From Amycolatopsis vancoresmycina (GTDB lineage Bacteria > Actinomycetota > Actinomycetes > Mycobacteriales > Pseudonocardiaceae), in assembly GCF_000716785.1 (NCBI RefSeq), contig NZ_JNYY01000003.1, positions 310,001 to 374,000 on the forward strand: 64,000 nt of DNA, given 5' to 3'. This document shows positions 35,597 to 44,217 of this stretch, piece after piece (the stretch's first letter is position 1; every line of letters begins with the position of its first letter). The translations under genes and the position numbers were made by a program. Below the pieces are notes generated by a model. The model worked only from the letters and a program-made list of their open reading frames with translations, was not told the DNA's origin and ran no database searches.

Positions 35597-36226
35597 TCAG
35601 CCGATGGTCGTGGTGGTGAAGACCGGGCTCGGGTTGGGGAAGCAGGCCGTCGGCGCGGTGAGGTCACCGATGATGGTGCTCGCCACCGCCTTGAACGTCA
35701 GGCCGGGATCGCTGTAGCTGGTGCCGGCCAGCTTGGTCTGGATGGTGCCCGACTGACCGGCCTTCAGGTGCGCGGTGACGGTGGGCAGTTCGAACGTCGC
35801 GCCGCCGGCGATCGGGCCCGGGAAGCTCAGCGTCGCCACGTTGTTCGCGACAGTGATTACCGGCGGCGTCGAGCCGAGGCCGGAGCCGCCGGACAGCGCG
35901 GCGCCGACGTAGGACGAGTTGGCCGGGATCGGGATCTTCAGCGCGAACGTGTTGATGTTCTTGACCTTGTTGCCGCTCACCGTGCCCGGCACGGTGTTCG
36001 GTGCCGGGTCGATGACGACGTCGAACGCGGCGCCGGGGGCCACGGCCGGCGGCGCGGTCACGACGGCGTCCTGGGTGAGCGCCACGTGCTGCGGCCCGAT
36101 GATGGGAGAGTTGGCCTGGCAGTCGAAGGTCACCGAAGTGGCCGCCGAAGCCGGGGCGGCGAGGGCGATCGGAAGGGTCGCGGCCGCGGTCAGCGCGGCG
36201 AGCCGAGAAAGGCGAAGAGCTTTCAT
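35597..36226 (-). CDS. Secreted hypothetical protein
   Basis: 209 residues with a clear Sec signal (LSRLAALTAAATLPIALAAPASAA, cleavage near residue 29) and a beta-rich, Thr/Ser/Pro-rich mature part holding two Cys (DCQANSP near the start, TACFPNP near the end) that could form one disulfide. Similar actinobacterial exported proteins of about 200 residues exist without known function. It is divergent from the GH5 glycanase gene, and both products are extracellular. Confidence 0.72.
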   Translation of the reverse strand: MKALRLSRLAALTAAATLPIALAAPASAATSVTFDCQANSPIIGPQHVALTQDAVVTAPPAVAPGAAFDVVIDPAPNTVPGTVSGNKVKNINTFALKIPIPANSSYVGAALSGGSGLGSTPPVITVANNVATLSFPGPIAGGATFELPTVTAHLKAGQSGTIQTKLAGTSYSDPGLTFKAVASTIIGDLTAPTACFPNPSPVFTTTTIG

Positions 36227-36339
36227 CTGTGTCCACCTGCCTGCGATTTCACGAGGGGAGGGCGAAAGCTGCGCAGCATTCAGATTGTTACCGGCAAGTT
36301 AAGTAACGCGTCAAGGATTCACTGTTCCCATGCGCGCAC

Positions 36340-36369
36340 GGTGACAACAAAATGTGAATGTTTGTCACC
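36340..36369. promoter_or_regulatory. Inverted repeat in the divergent promoter of two secreted-protein genes
   Basis: GGTGACAA (36340-36347) and TTGTCACC (36362-36369) are exact inverted 8-mers, 14 bases apart, in the 282-bp gap between the divergent genes at 36226 and 36509. A dimeric regulator could bind. No cellulose-regulator (CebR) palindrome was found. Confidence 0.4.
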
Positions 36370-36508
36370 TTCTGGCGGTGGTGGTGCCGCTGCGTGACCG
36401 CGGCCGTGTTCTTCTCCGATCGATCCTGACCGCTTCCTTTCGGAACCCTGGTCCGGCTCGCGGTCCCTCTGTTACCTGTGTCACGTCGAGCAGGGAAGGG
36501 ACGCGACG

Positions 36509-37918
36509 ATGAGTCTGTTCTCCAGGGTGCTGGCGGTGGTCGTGCTGGCCGGCGGGCTGCTGAGCGCCGGGCCGCCGCAGGCCCAGGCGTCGACCGCCGG
36601 GTTCCGGGGCGTGAACTGGGCCGATGCGCGGGACAACTTCGTCAACGGCGTGCTGTACGTGTCCGGGCTGAGCTCGGCCGACACGCACGCGTCGGCCGCA
36701 GCAACCGCGGACCAGCTCGTCGGCCGGATGTACGCGCTCACCGGCGCGGACACGGTCCGGATGCCGATCAACGAGCCGACGGTCGCCGGCTACTGGGACA
36801 CCTACACCGGCGCGATCGACACCGCGCTGGGCAAGGGCCGGGTGATCCTCGCGTACTGGGCCTACAGCGGCGGGAAACCGGCGAGCACCACCGGGTTCCA
36901 GCAGATGTGGGACAAGGTCGTCGCCCGGTACGGCAGCAACCCGAACGCCTACTTCGAGGTCATCAACGAGCCGTACAGCTACGGCGCGAGCGACCTGAAC
37001 AACTTCTACAACGCCTGGCTGACGCGGTATCCGAGCGTGCCGCGCGGCCGCGTGGTCCTCGACGGGACCGGGTACGCCCAGAACGTGCCCGCGGTCGGCG
37101 CCGACCACCGCCTCGACGGGACGCTGCTGGCGGCCCACGACTACTCGTTCTTCGCGGGCTACGAAAGCGAAACGGAGTGGGCGAACCACATCGGCAGGTA
37201 CATCGGCGGGTACGCGGACCGGACGATCGTGACCGAGTGGGGCGGCCCGATGGGCCCCGGCAGCAAGAACGGCGTCCACTACGACACGATCGACTACAGC
37301 ATCCCGAGCGGGTCGTTCTTCGCCGACTACATCCGGGGTGTCAGCGCGAAGCTGCGGAGCCTCGGCGTGGGCAGCGTGTACTGGCCGGGCCTGCGCGACG
37401 GCGACTGGTACAGCCTGACGACCCGGTCCGGCACCCAGCTGTCCCTGGTGAACCCGACCGGCCTGACCCGCCTGCAGTACGCGTGGGGCATCGGTGACGG
37501 CGGCGGCACGGACGTCCGGATCGTCAACGCGGCCACCGGCCTGTACGCCGACGGCCTCGGCCGGACGGCCACCGGCTCCACCGCGGGCCAGGCAACCGGC
37601 GACGCAAGCCGGCCCGAGCAGCGGTGGACGGTCGAAAACTACGGCAACCGCGTACGCATCAAGAACCGGGCGACGGGCCTGTACCTGGACGGCGCGGGCC
37701 GCACGGCCAACGGCGCGGCGGTGAGCCAGTACGGCGACAGCGGCAGCGCGAACCAGCAGTGGACGGTGGTGACGGACGCGAACAACGTCCGCATCAGGAA
37801 CGCCGCCACGGGCGAGTACCTGGACGGCGCGGGCCGCACGGGCAGCGGCGCCGACCTGGGCCAGTATGCCGACAGCGGCAGCGCGAACCAGCGGTGGCGG
37901 ATCGTGGCCGCCGGTTAG
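36509..37918 (+). CDS. Secreted GH5-like glycanase with ricin-type lectin domain
   Basis: A 469-residue extracellular glycoside hydrolase. The signal peptide (about 1-28) is followed by a GH5 TIM barrel (about 30-325) with proton donor Glu154 in FEVINEPYSYG and nucleophile Glu243 in IVTEWGGPMG. A ricin-B beta-trefoil (about 338-469) follows, made of three repeats around GLYLDGAGRTANG and GEYLDGAGRTGSG, each ending QxW. The last two repeats are close at DNA level, suggesting recent duplication. Likely substrate is a beta-glucan, mannan or related plant or fungal polysaccharide. GGGAAGGG precedes the ATG. Confidence 0.9.
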   Translation: MSLFSRVLAVVVLAGGLLSAGPPQAQASTAGFRGVNWADARDNFVNGVLYVSGLSSADTHASAAATADQLVGRMYALTGADTVRMPINEPTVAGYWDTYTGAIDTALGKGRVILAYWAYSGGKPASTTGFQQMWDKVVARYGSNPNAYFEVINEPYSYGASDLNNFYNAWLTRYPSVPRGRVVLDGTGYAQNVPAVGADHRLDGTLLAAHDYSFFAGYESETEWANHIGRYIGGYADRTIVTEWGGPMGPGSKNGVHYDTIDYSIPSGSFFADYIRGVSAKLRSLGVGSVYWPGLRDGDWYSLTTRSGTQLSLVNPTGLTRLQYAWGIGDGGGTDVRIVNAATGLYADGLGRTATGSTAGQATGDASRPEQRWTVENYGNRVRIKNRATGLYLDGAGRTANGAAVSQYGDSGSANQQWTVVTDANNVRIRNAATGEYLDGAGRTGSGADLGQYADSGSANQRWRIVAAG

Positions 37919-38652
37919 GCGTACTGCCGGAGCAGCCCGCTGACGGCGGTGGCGTACCGCGCCACAACGACGTCCGCCACCCGCGGGTCGTCCGCCAGCG
38001 GTGCCGCGATGAACGCCTCCGGGTCGGCTTCGCGGGCCAGCCGCGCGATGCGGTCCGGCAGCAGGCCCGGGGCCAGGAACCACGACGCCACCACCAGGTG
38101 CCGGACGCCGCGGGCGCGCAGCCGCTCGGCCGCCGCCGGGATGTCCGGCTGGGTGGCGCTCGCGAACGCCTCGCTCACCGGCAGCCCCAGCCGGTCCTCC
38201 CACCGCGCAGCCAGCGAGGCGACGATCGCGTTCGCTTCGGCGTTCGACGAGCCGACCGCGCTGACCAGCACACCCGTGTCCCGGTGCCGCGGGGCCGCCG
38301 CCAGCCGGTCGAGGGCGACGGCCTCCAGTGCCGGGTCCGCGCCCAGCACGTCGGACGTGCGCACGACGAAACCCGGGCACGACGCTGTCACCGAGGCGAT
38401 CAGTGCCGGCAGGTCGACCCGGGCGTGGAACGCGCTGCCCAGCAGCAGCGGCACCACGATCGCCGTCCGGTGGCCGTCCGCGTACAACCCCCGCAGCACG
38501 TCGGTCACCAACGGTGCCGAGAGGTCCAAAAAGGACTCGTGTACCGGAACGCCCGGGGCCTGGGCGCGCACGACGTCGACGAGTGCCCGCACGGTCGCCG
38601 CCGAGCGGGGGTCGCGGCTGCCGTGCGCGACGGCGACCAGGGGCGGCGTCAC
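37915..38652 (-). CDS. Sirohydrochlorin chelatase (CbiX/SirB-like)
   Basis: A 245-residue class II chelatase with two related halves. The first metal His is in VAVAHGSRDPRS (His10), and the histidine-bearing FHARVDLPALI and the SEAFAS region belong to the tetrapyrrole cleft. It would insert Fe2+ into sirohydrochlorin to make siroheme, the cofactor of the sulfite reductase at the head of this operon. Its GTG overlaps the cysN stop (GTGA). It corresponds in position to cysY of Corynebacterium sulfur operons. Its end overlaps the convergent GH5 gene by four bases. Confidence 0.88.
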   Translation of the reverse strand: MTPPLVAVAHGSRDPRSAATVRALVDVVRAQAPGVPVHESFLDLSAPLVTDVLRGLYADGHRTAIVVPLLLGSAFHARVDLPALIASVTASCPGFVVRTSDVLGADPALEAVALDRLAAAPRHRDTGVLVSAVGSSNAEANAIVASLAARWEDRLGLPVSEAFASATQPDIPAAAERLRARGVRHLVVASWFLAPGLLPDRIARLAREADPEAFIAAPLADDPRVADVVVARYATAVSGLLRQYA

Positions 38653-39911
38653 GAGAAGCGTTCACCCACCAGGCCCGCGGCGAGGGTGTCGCCGTCCTTC
38701 GGGTCGATCACCAGGAACGCGCCGGTGCGCGGGCTGACGCCGTAGTCGTCGACGCCCAGCTCCTCGGCCAGCGTCAGGGTGACGCGGCCGATGTCGTTGA
38801 GCTCCAGCGACGCCGGTGAGTCCACACTGGACAGTGTCTGCTCGTCGAAGCGGGCGTGCAACTCGCCGACCAGCGCCTGCACCGTGCGGGTGCCGTGCTT
38901 GACGAGCACCCGCGCACCCGGCTTGAGCGGCTTGGACGACAGCCAGCACACCGTGCCGGTGATCTCGTCGGTCACCCGCGGTGGCGCGTCCGCGGCGGCG
39001 ATCAGGTCGCCGCGGGAGATGTCGATGTCGTCGGTGAGCAGCAGCGTCACCGACGTCCCGGCGCCGGCCTCGTCCAGGGGCCCGTCCGCGGTGTCGATGC
39101 GCTCGACGCGGCTGCGGATGCCCTGCGGCAGCACGACGATCTCGTCCCCCGGGCGTACGGTGCCCGCGGCGATCTGGCCCGCGTAGCCGCGGTAGTCCGG
39201 GTACTCGGGGGTGCGCGGGCGGATCACGTACTGCACCGGGAACCGCAGCGCCGAGTCGTGCGGATCCGGCGCGACCGGCACGTCCTCCAGGTGCTCCAGC
39301 AGGCTCGGGCCGGTGTACCACGGCGTCCGCTCCGAGCGCGTCGCGACGTTGTCGCCTTCCAGCGCGGACACCGGGACGGCGAGCACGGAACCCCGCGCGT
39401 AGCCCAGTGACTCCGCGTGCGAAGCGAACTCCTCGGCGATCACCGTGAACGTCGCCTCGTCGTAGCCGACCAGGTCGATCTTGTTCACCGCCAGTACCAG
39501 CTGCGGCACGCCGAGCAGGGCCAGCACGGCCGCGTGCCGCCGGGTCTGCTCGATCACGCCCTTGCGCGCGTCGACCAGCAGCACGGCCAGCTGCGCGGTG
39601 GACGCGCCGGTCACCGTGTTGCGCGTGTACTGCACGTGCCCCGGCGTGTCGGCCAGCACGAACGACCGCTTCGGCGTCGCGAAGTAGCGGTAGGCGACGT
39701 CGATGGTGATGCCCTGCTCGCGTTCCGAGCGCAGGCCGTCGACCAGCAGCGACAAGTCCGGAGTGGACAATCCCTTGTCGACGGACGCGCGGGTGACGGC
39801 GTCCAGCTGGTCGGCGAGCACCGACTTCGTGTCGTACAGCAGCCTGCCGACCAGGGTGGACTTGCCGTCGTCGACGCTCCCGGCGGTGGCCAGGCGCAGC
39901 AGCGAACTCAT
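38649..39911 (-). CDS. cysN: Sulfate adenylyltransferase subunit 1 (GTPase)
   Basis: A 420-residue EF-Tu-like GTPase that drives APS formation by CysD. G1 is TAGSVDDGKSTL (residues 9-20), G2 is REQGITIDVAYR, G3 is DTPGH and G4 is AVNKIDLV, followed by two beta-barrel domains. There is no C-terminal APS-kinase (CysC) domain, consistent with a pathway that reduces APS directly. Its ATG overlaps the cysD stop by one base (TGATG). Confidence 0.97.
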   Translation of the reverse strand: MSSLLRLATAGSVDDGKSTLVGRLLYDTKSVLADQLDAVTRASVDKGLSTPDLSLLVDGLRSEREQGITIDVAYRYFATPKRSFVLADTPGHVQYTRNTVTGASTAQLAVLLVDARKGVIEQTRRHAAVLALLGVPQLVLAVNKIDLVGYDEATFTVIAEEFASHAESLGYARGSVLAVPVSALEGDNVATRSERTPWYTGPSLLEHLEDVPVAPDPHDSALRFPVQYVIRPRTPEYPDYRGYAGQIAAGTVRPGDEIVVLPQGIRSRVERIDTADGPLDEAGAGTSVTLLLTDDIDISRGDLIAAADAPPRVTDEITGTVCWLSSKPLKPGARVLVKHGTRTVQALVGELHARFDEQTLSSVDSPASLELNDIGRVTLTLAEELGVDDYGVSPRTGAFLVIDPKDGDTLAAGLVGERFS

Positions 39912-40831
39912 CAGAAGTACCCCTCACGCTTGCGGTCTTCCATGGCCGCCTCGGACATCCGGTCGTCGGCGCGGGTGGCGCCGCGCTCGGTGAACCGGGA
40001 CGCCGACACCTCGGCGATCACCTCTTCGACGGTGGCCGCGGCGGACTCCACCGCGCCGGTGCAGGAGCCGTCGCCGACGGTCCGGTAGCGCACGCTCAGC
40101 TCGTGGATGTCCTCGTCCGGCCGGGGGCCGAACCACGGGCCCTCGGTCAGCCACATGCCGTCGCGGCGGAACACCTTCCGCTTGTGCGCGTAGTAGATCG
40201 ACGGCAGTTCGACCTTCTCGCGCGCGATGTAGTTCCAGACGTCGGCCTCGGTCCAGTTGGACAGCGGGAAGACGCGGACCTGCTCGCCCGGGCGGTGCCT
40301 GCCGTTGTAGAGGTTCCACAGCTCGGGCCGCTGGCGCCGCGGCTCCCATTGGCCGAAGGCGTTGCGGAGGCTGAAGATCCGCTCCTTCGCCCGGGCGCGT
40401 TCCTCATCACGGCGGCCGCCGCCGAACACTGCGTCGAACTTGTTTTCGGCGATGGTGTCGAGCAGCGGCGTGGTCTGCAGCGGGTTGCGCATCCCGTCCG
40501 CGCGCTCTTCCAGGCGTCCGTCGTCGATCCAGTCCTGCACCTTCGCGACGACCAGGCGAAGGCCGTGCTTTTCGACGACGCGGTCGCGGAACTCGAGGAC
40601 CTCGTCGAAGTTGTGGCCGGTGTCCACGTGCAGCAGGGGGAACGGCACCGGCGCCGGCCAGAACGCCTTGATCGCCAGGTGCAGCAGCAGCGTCGAGTCC
40701 TTGCCGCCGGAGAACAGGATCACCGGCCGGTCGAACTCGCCCGCCACCTCCCGGAAGATGTGGATGGCCTCGGATTCCAAGGCTGCCAGGTTGTCCTGTG
40801 CCGCATCGGTCGCGGGCTCCAAGGTCGTCAT
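39911..40831 (-). CDS. cysD: Sulfate adenylyltransferase subunit 2
   Basis: A 306-residue ATP-PPi-lyase subunit making adenylyl sulfate. The PP-loop is VILFSGGKDSTLLLHL (about 38-53), followed by HVDTGHNFDEVLEFRD, FGGGRRDEERARAKER and the C-terminal CTGAVES and GYF end usual for CysD. The ATG at 40831 was preferred to a far-upstream start. The cysH stop lies 11 bases upstream. Confidence 0.97.
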   Translation of the reverse strand: MTTLEPATDAAQDNLAALESEAIHIFREVAGEFDRPVILFSGGKDSTLLLHLAIKAFWPAPVPFPLLHVDTGHNFDEVLEFRDRVVEKHGLRLVVAKVQDWIDDGRLEERADGMRNPLQTTPLLDTIAENKFDAVFGGGRRDEERARAKERIFSLRNAFGQWEPRRQRPELWNLYNGRHRPGEQVRVFPLSNWTEADVWNYIAREKVELPSIYYAHKRKVFRRDGMWLTEGPWFGPRPDEDIHELSVRYRTVGDGSCTGAVESAAATVEEVIAEVSASRFTERGATRADDRMSEAAMEDRKREGYF

Positions 40832-40842
40832 GCGTCCCTTCC

Positions 40843-41538
40843 TCAGCCGTGCAGTCCGCACTCGGTCTTGCTCTGCCCCGCCCACCGGCCGCTGCGCGGG
40901 TCCTGCCCCGGCTCCACGCGCGCGGTGCAGGGTGCGCAGCCGATCGACAGGAACCCGATCGAGACCAGCGGGTTTTCGAGGATCCCGTGCTCGCGGATGT
41001 AGCCGTTGAACTCGTCGTCGGTCCACGCCGCGATGGGGTTGATCTTGACCAGGCCGTTGCGGTCGTCCCAGGTGACGATCGGGGTGTTCGCGCGGGTCGG
41101 CGCGTCGACCCGGCGGACGCCGGTCACCCACGCCGAGTAGTTGGCGAGGGTCTTGCGCAGCGGCACGACCTTGCGCAGGTTGCAGCAGAGCGTCGGGTCG
41201 CGGTCGTGCAGCTTGGCGCCGTACTCGGCGTCCTGCTCGGCGACGCTCTGCTCGGCCTGGGCGTTCACGATGCGGACGTCCGGGTACACCGTCTGGACCG
41301 CGTCGCGCGTGCCGATGGTTTCCGGGAAGTGGTAGCCGGTCTCCAGGAACAGAACGTCCACATCGGACTTCACCTTGGTGGCGAGGTCGATCAGCACGGC
41401 GTCCTGCATGTTGGACGCGACGATGAAGTCGTCGCCGAACGTGTCGACGGTCCAGCGGATCGCCTCCTCGGCGGTGGCGTCGGCGAGTTCTTTCGACGCG
41501 CGCTCGGCGAGGGTCTTGTAGTCGGCAGTGGCGGTCAT
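40843..41538 (-). CDS. cysH: Adenylyl-sulfate (APS) reductase, thioredoxin-dependent
   Basis: 231 residues. In addition to the catalytic Cys227 (ECGLH), the two Cys pairs Cys118-Cys119 and Cys201-Cys204 that bind a [4Fe-4S] cluster are present. This marks the APS-specific rather than PAPS-specific reductase. The P-loop-like region FIVASNMQDAVL and LETGYHFPET are conserved. The ATG overlaps the cysX stop (ATGA) and sits behind GGAGGTG. Product is sulfite for SirA. Confidence 0.96.
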   Translation of the reverse strand: MTATADYKTLAERASKELADATAEEAIRWTVDTFGDDFIVASNMQDAVLIDLATKVKSDVDVLFLETGYHFPETIGTRDAVQTVYPDVRIVNAQAEQSVAEQDAEYGAKLHDRDPTLCCNLRKVVPLRKTLANYSAWVTGVRRVDAPTRANTPIVTWDDRNGLVKINPIAAWTDDEFNGYIREHGILENPLVSIGFLSIGCAPCTARVEPGQDPRSGRWAGQSKTECGLHG

Positions 41539-41690
41539 CGGGACACCTCCGGAAGGGACAGTCCGAGGAACTTGACCGAGAAAACCCGGCGACAGGCAGA
41601 ACACAGCCAGCCGCCGTTCTCTTCCGGCCGCAAGTCCTCGTCGCCGCAATAGGGGCAGTAGTACGGCGCCGCGCGCTCGTCGGACGTCAC
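41535..41690 (-). CDS. cysX: CysX-like small zinc-ribbon protein
   Basis: A 51-residue protein with two Cys pairs, YCPYCGDED (Cys12, Cys15) and WLCSACRRVF (Cys30, Cys33), able to hold zinc or a small iron-sulfur centre, and a short hydrophobic tail. Its GTG overlaps the sirA stop and its stop overlaps the cysH ATG, so it is an obligate part of the operon. Corynebacterium glutamicum carries a small cysX gene at the same place between the sulfite reductase and cysH genes; the symbol rests on that position. Function is unproven; electron delivery or cofactor assembly are candidates. Confidence 0.75.
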   Translation of the reverse strand: MTSDERAAPYYCPYCGDEDLRPEENGGWLCSACRRVFSVKFLGLSLPEVSR

Positions 41691-43375
41691 TGGAGGGCAC
41701 TTTCCTCGGCGCGGGCGGCCCACTGCGCGAACCGTTCCCCGGCTTCGCGCCCGGTCACGTAGTTGCGCACGACCCGCTCGACGTACCCGGTCAGCTCGCC
41801 GGACGTCACCTTGTGGCCACGCAGCTTCCGGCCGAACCCGGCGTCGAGGCCGAGCCCGCCGCCCAGGTGCACCTGGAAGCCTTCGACCTGGTTGCCGTCG
41901 GCGTCGGTGACGATCTGGCCCTTGAGGCCGATGTCCGCGGTCTGGATCCGCGCGCAGGAGTTCGGGCAGCCGTTGAGGTGCACGGTGACCGGCGTGTCGA
42001 GGCCGTCCTGGATGTCGGCGAGGGACTTCTCGAGGTCGGCGACGAGCTGCTGCGCGCGGGCCTTCGTCTCGACGATGGCGAGCTTGCAGAACTCCAGCCC
42101 GGTGCAGGCCATCACCCCGCGCCGCCACGGCGACGGCTTGGTCTCCAGGCCCAGCTCGGCCAGCTCGGCCGACAGCGTGGCGACCCGGTCCTCGGGGACG
42201 TCGAGCACGACGAGCTTCTGCTGCGGGGTGAGCCGCACCCGGCCCGAGCCCGCCCGCTCGGCGGCCTTGGCGACGGCGACCAGCGTGCCACCGCTCGACC
42301 GGCCCGCGATCGGTGCCGCGCCGACGTAGAACTTGCCGTCGACCTGCGGGTGCACGCCGACGTGGTCGATCGGGACGGCCGGGTCGGCCGGCGGCGGGCC
42401 GTCGATCAGCTCGCGCTTGAGGTACTCGTCCTGCAGCACCTGGCGGAACTTCGCGGCGCCCCAGTCCTTGACCAGGAACTTGATGCGGGCCCGCGAGCGC
42501 AGCCGCCGGTAGCCGTAGTCGCGGAAGATCGAGATGACGCCTTCCCAGACGTCCGGAACCTCGTCGCGCGGGATCCAGGCGCCGAGGCGCTGCCCGAGCA
42601 TCGGGTTGGTCGACAGGCCGCCGCCGACCCAGACGTCGAAGCCGGGCCCGTGCTCGGGGTGGTCGACGCCGACGAAGGCGACGTCGTGGATCTCGTGGGC
42701 GACGTCCGGCTGGCCGGAGATCGCGGTCTTGAACTTGCGGGGCAGGTTCGCGTACTCGGGCTTGCCGATGTAGCGGCGCTTGATCTCCTCGATCGCCGGG
42801 GTGCCGTCGATCACCTCGTCGGCGGCGATGCCCGCGACCGGCGAGCCGAGGATGACGCGGGGGCTGTCGCCGCACGCCTCCATCGTCGTCATGCCGGCGT
42901 TCTCGAGCTTGGCCCAGATCGCCGGGACGTCTTCGATCCGGATCCAGTGGTACTGGATGTTCTGCCGGTCGGTGATGTCGGCGGTGTCGCGCGCGTACGC
43001 CTGCGAGATCTCGCCGAGCACGGTGAGCTGGGCGGTGGTCAGGGCGCCGCCGTCGATCCGGACCCGCAGCATGAAGTAACGGTCGTCGAGCTCTTCGGGC
43101 TCGAGCGTCGCGGTGCGGCCGCCGTCGATCCCCGGCTTGCGCTGGGTGTAGAGGCCGAACCAGCGGAACCGGCCGCGCAGGTCGCCCGGGTCGATCGCGT
43201 CGAACCCGCGGTGGGCGTAGATGTTCTCGATCCGCGCCCGCACGTTGAGCGGGTGGTCGTCCTTCTTCGACCGCTCGTTCGGGTTCAGCGGCTCCCGGTA
43301 ACCGAGCGCCCACTGCCCTTCACCGCGCTTCTGCTTGGCGCGCGCGGGGCGGGCTGGGGTTTGGGGCGTGGCCAT
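41687..43375 (-). CDS. sirA: Ferredoxin-dependent sulfite reductase
   Basis: A 562-residue siroheme/[4Fe-4S] enzyme reducing sulfite to sulfide. Two ferredoxin-like halves are visible, and the cluster is held by Cys424, Cys430, Cys470 and Cys474 (MACTGLEFCKLAI and NGCPNSCARIQ). It is of the NirA/SirA type found in mycobacteria. GGAGGA lies seven bases before the ATG at 43375, inside a hairpin described separately, and a leader-peptide gene is upstream. It heads the operon sirA-cysX-cysH-cysD-cysN-chelatase. Confidence 0.95.
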   Translation of the reverse strand: MATPQTPARPARAKQKRGEGQWALGYREPLNPNERSKKDDHPLNVRARIENIYAHRGFDAIDPGDLRGRFRWFGLYTQRKPGIDGGRTATLEPEELDDRYFMLRVRIDGGALTTAQLTVLGEISQAYARDTADITDRQNIQYHWIRIEDVPAIWAKLENAGMTTMEACGDSPRVILGSPVAGIAADEVIDGTPAIEEIKRRYIGKPEYANLPRKFKTAISGQPDVAHEIHDVAFVGVDHPEHGPGFDVWVGGGLSTNPMLGQRLGAWIPRDEVPDVWEGVISIFRDYGYRRLRSRARIKFLVKDWGAAKFRQVLQDEYLKRELIDGPPPADPAVPIDHVGVHPQVDGKFYVGAAPIAGRSSGGTLVAVAKAAERAGSGRVRLTPQQKLVVLDVPEDRVATLSAELAELGLETKPSPWRRGVMACTGLEFCKLAIVETKARAQQLVADLEKSLADIQDGLDTPVTVHLNGCPNSCARIQTADIGLKGQIVTDADGNQVEGFQVHLGGGLGLDAGFGRKLRGHKVTSGELTGYVERVVRNYVTGREAGERFAQWAARAEESALQ

Positions 43376-43381
43376 GGCGGC

Positions 43382-43440
43382 GTCCTCCGAGAGGCTTTTC
43401 GTGGCGGCGGAGGACCACCGGCTCGCCGGTCTCCTCCGGC
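43382..43440 (-). promoter_or_regulatory. Mutually exclusive hairpins controlling the sirA ribosome site
   Basis: On the minus strand CGGAGGAC (43389-43382), which contains the sirA ribosome site, is the exact complement of GTCCTCCG (43415-43408). The same CCTCC block can instead pair with an upstream GGAGGA (43437-43432) and ACCGG, freeing the ribosome site. The switch lies 42 bases after the leader-peptide stop, the layout of translational attenuation. Confidence 0.65.
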
Positions 43441-43481
43441 GCCGGCTGTCCAGATTTCGTGGCAGGTGGTGGCGACGGCAG

Positions 43482-43568
43482 TCAGCGAACGGGTGCGCAG
43501 AGGGCGCTCGCGACCCGCAGGAGGTCGACGTGGCGGCGGGCCACGAGCAGAACACCGGCATGAGTCAC
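43482..43568 (-). CDS. Putative cysteine-responsive leader peptide
   Basis: A 28-codon frame with GTG start at 43568 and TGA at 43484-43482. Its centre reads LVARRHVDLLRVASALC (Cys24). The RRHVDL...SALC pattern is the hallmark of actinobacterial leader peptides found before sulfur-assimilation genes. It is followed by hairpins that can sequester the sirA ribosome site. A ribosome paused at the Cys codon would change which hairpin forms. Confidence 0.75.
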   Translation of the reverse strand: MTHAGVLLVARRHVDLLRVASALCAPVR

Positions 43569-43674
43569 GGCGTCAGCGTGCCACGCGTCCACAATGTGGT
43601 CCAGGGGTGCCCGGATGGTGGGAGAAGGGTCACTTACCTGCGAAAACCGTGTCAACCGCCTTGTGTACGCTCTC

Positions 43675-43703
43675 TTGTCTCAACAAACCACTACATGTAG
43701 AGT
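43675..43703 (+). promoter_or_regulatory. Sigma-70-type promoter of the VOC gene
   Basis: TTGTCT (-35, 43675-43680), a 17-base spacer and TAGAGT (-10, 43698-43703). The palindrome CTACATGTAG (43691-43700) overlaps the -10, and AAACCACT / AGTGGTTT (43685-43692 and 43715-43722) flank it, so this promoter is probably repressed by a dimeric regulator. Confidence 0.7.
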
Positions 43704-43739
43704 ACTTCACGCACAGTGGTTTGCAGAGAGGAACTGGGG

Positions 43740-44156
43740 ATGCAGGTCAAGGGTTTCGGGGCGGGTTACCTGGTCGACGACGTCGCCGCGACCACCCGCT
43801 TCTACGCGGACGTCGTCGGCCTGCCGGTCACGGTCGAGCTCGACTGGTTCGCCAGCGTCAACGCCGGTGCGCCGGGGTTCGAGATCAGCTTCGTGCAGCG
43901 CGGGCACGAGTCGATCCCGGCCGGCCACCGCACACAGGAAGTGTCCGGGCTGTCGTTCGGGCTCGTCGTCGAAGACGCCCGCGCCGAGGCGAAGCGGCTG
44001 GAAGAAGCCGGGATCGAGCTGGTGGCCCCGGTCGTCGACGAGGTCTACGGGCAGCGGCACTTCTACTTCGCCGACCCGAACGGCGTGCTGCTCGACGTCA
44101 TCGAGATGATCCCGGTCGACCCGGACTGGGCGGCGGCCAACCTCCCGGCGTCGTAA
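43740..44156 (+). CDS. VOC-family (glyoxalase-like) protein
   Basis: A 138-residue protein with two beta-alpha-beta-beta-beta halves: YLVDDVAATTRFYADVVGLPVTVEL at the start and YFADPNGVLLDVIEMIP near the end. The second Glu of the DPNGxxLDVIE motif can ligate metal. GAGAGG precedes the ATG at 43740 at relaxed spacing. It is divergent from the sulfur operon, with its own palindrome-rich promoter. Substrate unknown. Confidence 0.82.
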   Translation: MQVKGFGAGYLVDDVAATTRFYADVVGLPVTVELDWFASVNAGAPGFEISFVQRGHESIPAGHRTQEVSGLSFGLVVEDARAEAKRLEEAGIELVAPVVDEVYGQRHFYFADPNGVLLDVIEMIPVDPDWAAANLPAS

Positions 44157-44217
44157 CGGGTGTTAACCCGATCGGCCCCTTGAGGCGACCGGGCGTGACG
44201 GGGTGGAGAATTCCGGT

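Noticed and set aside
36340..36369. CRP site TGTGA-N6-TCACA
   Set aside because: The best match has a 7-base spacer and an imperfect right arm, so it does not fit.
36227..36508. CebR cellulose-regulator operator before the GH5 gene
   Set aside because: The TGGGAGCGCTCCCA palindrome is absent; only an unrelated GGTGACAA inverted repeat was found.
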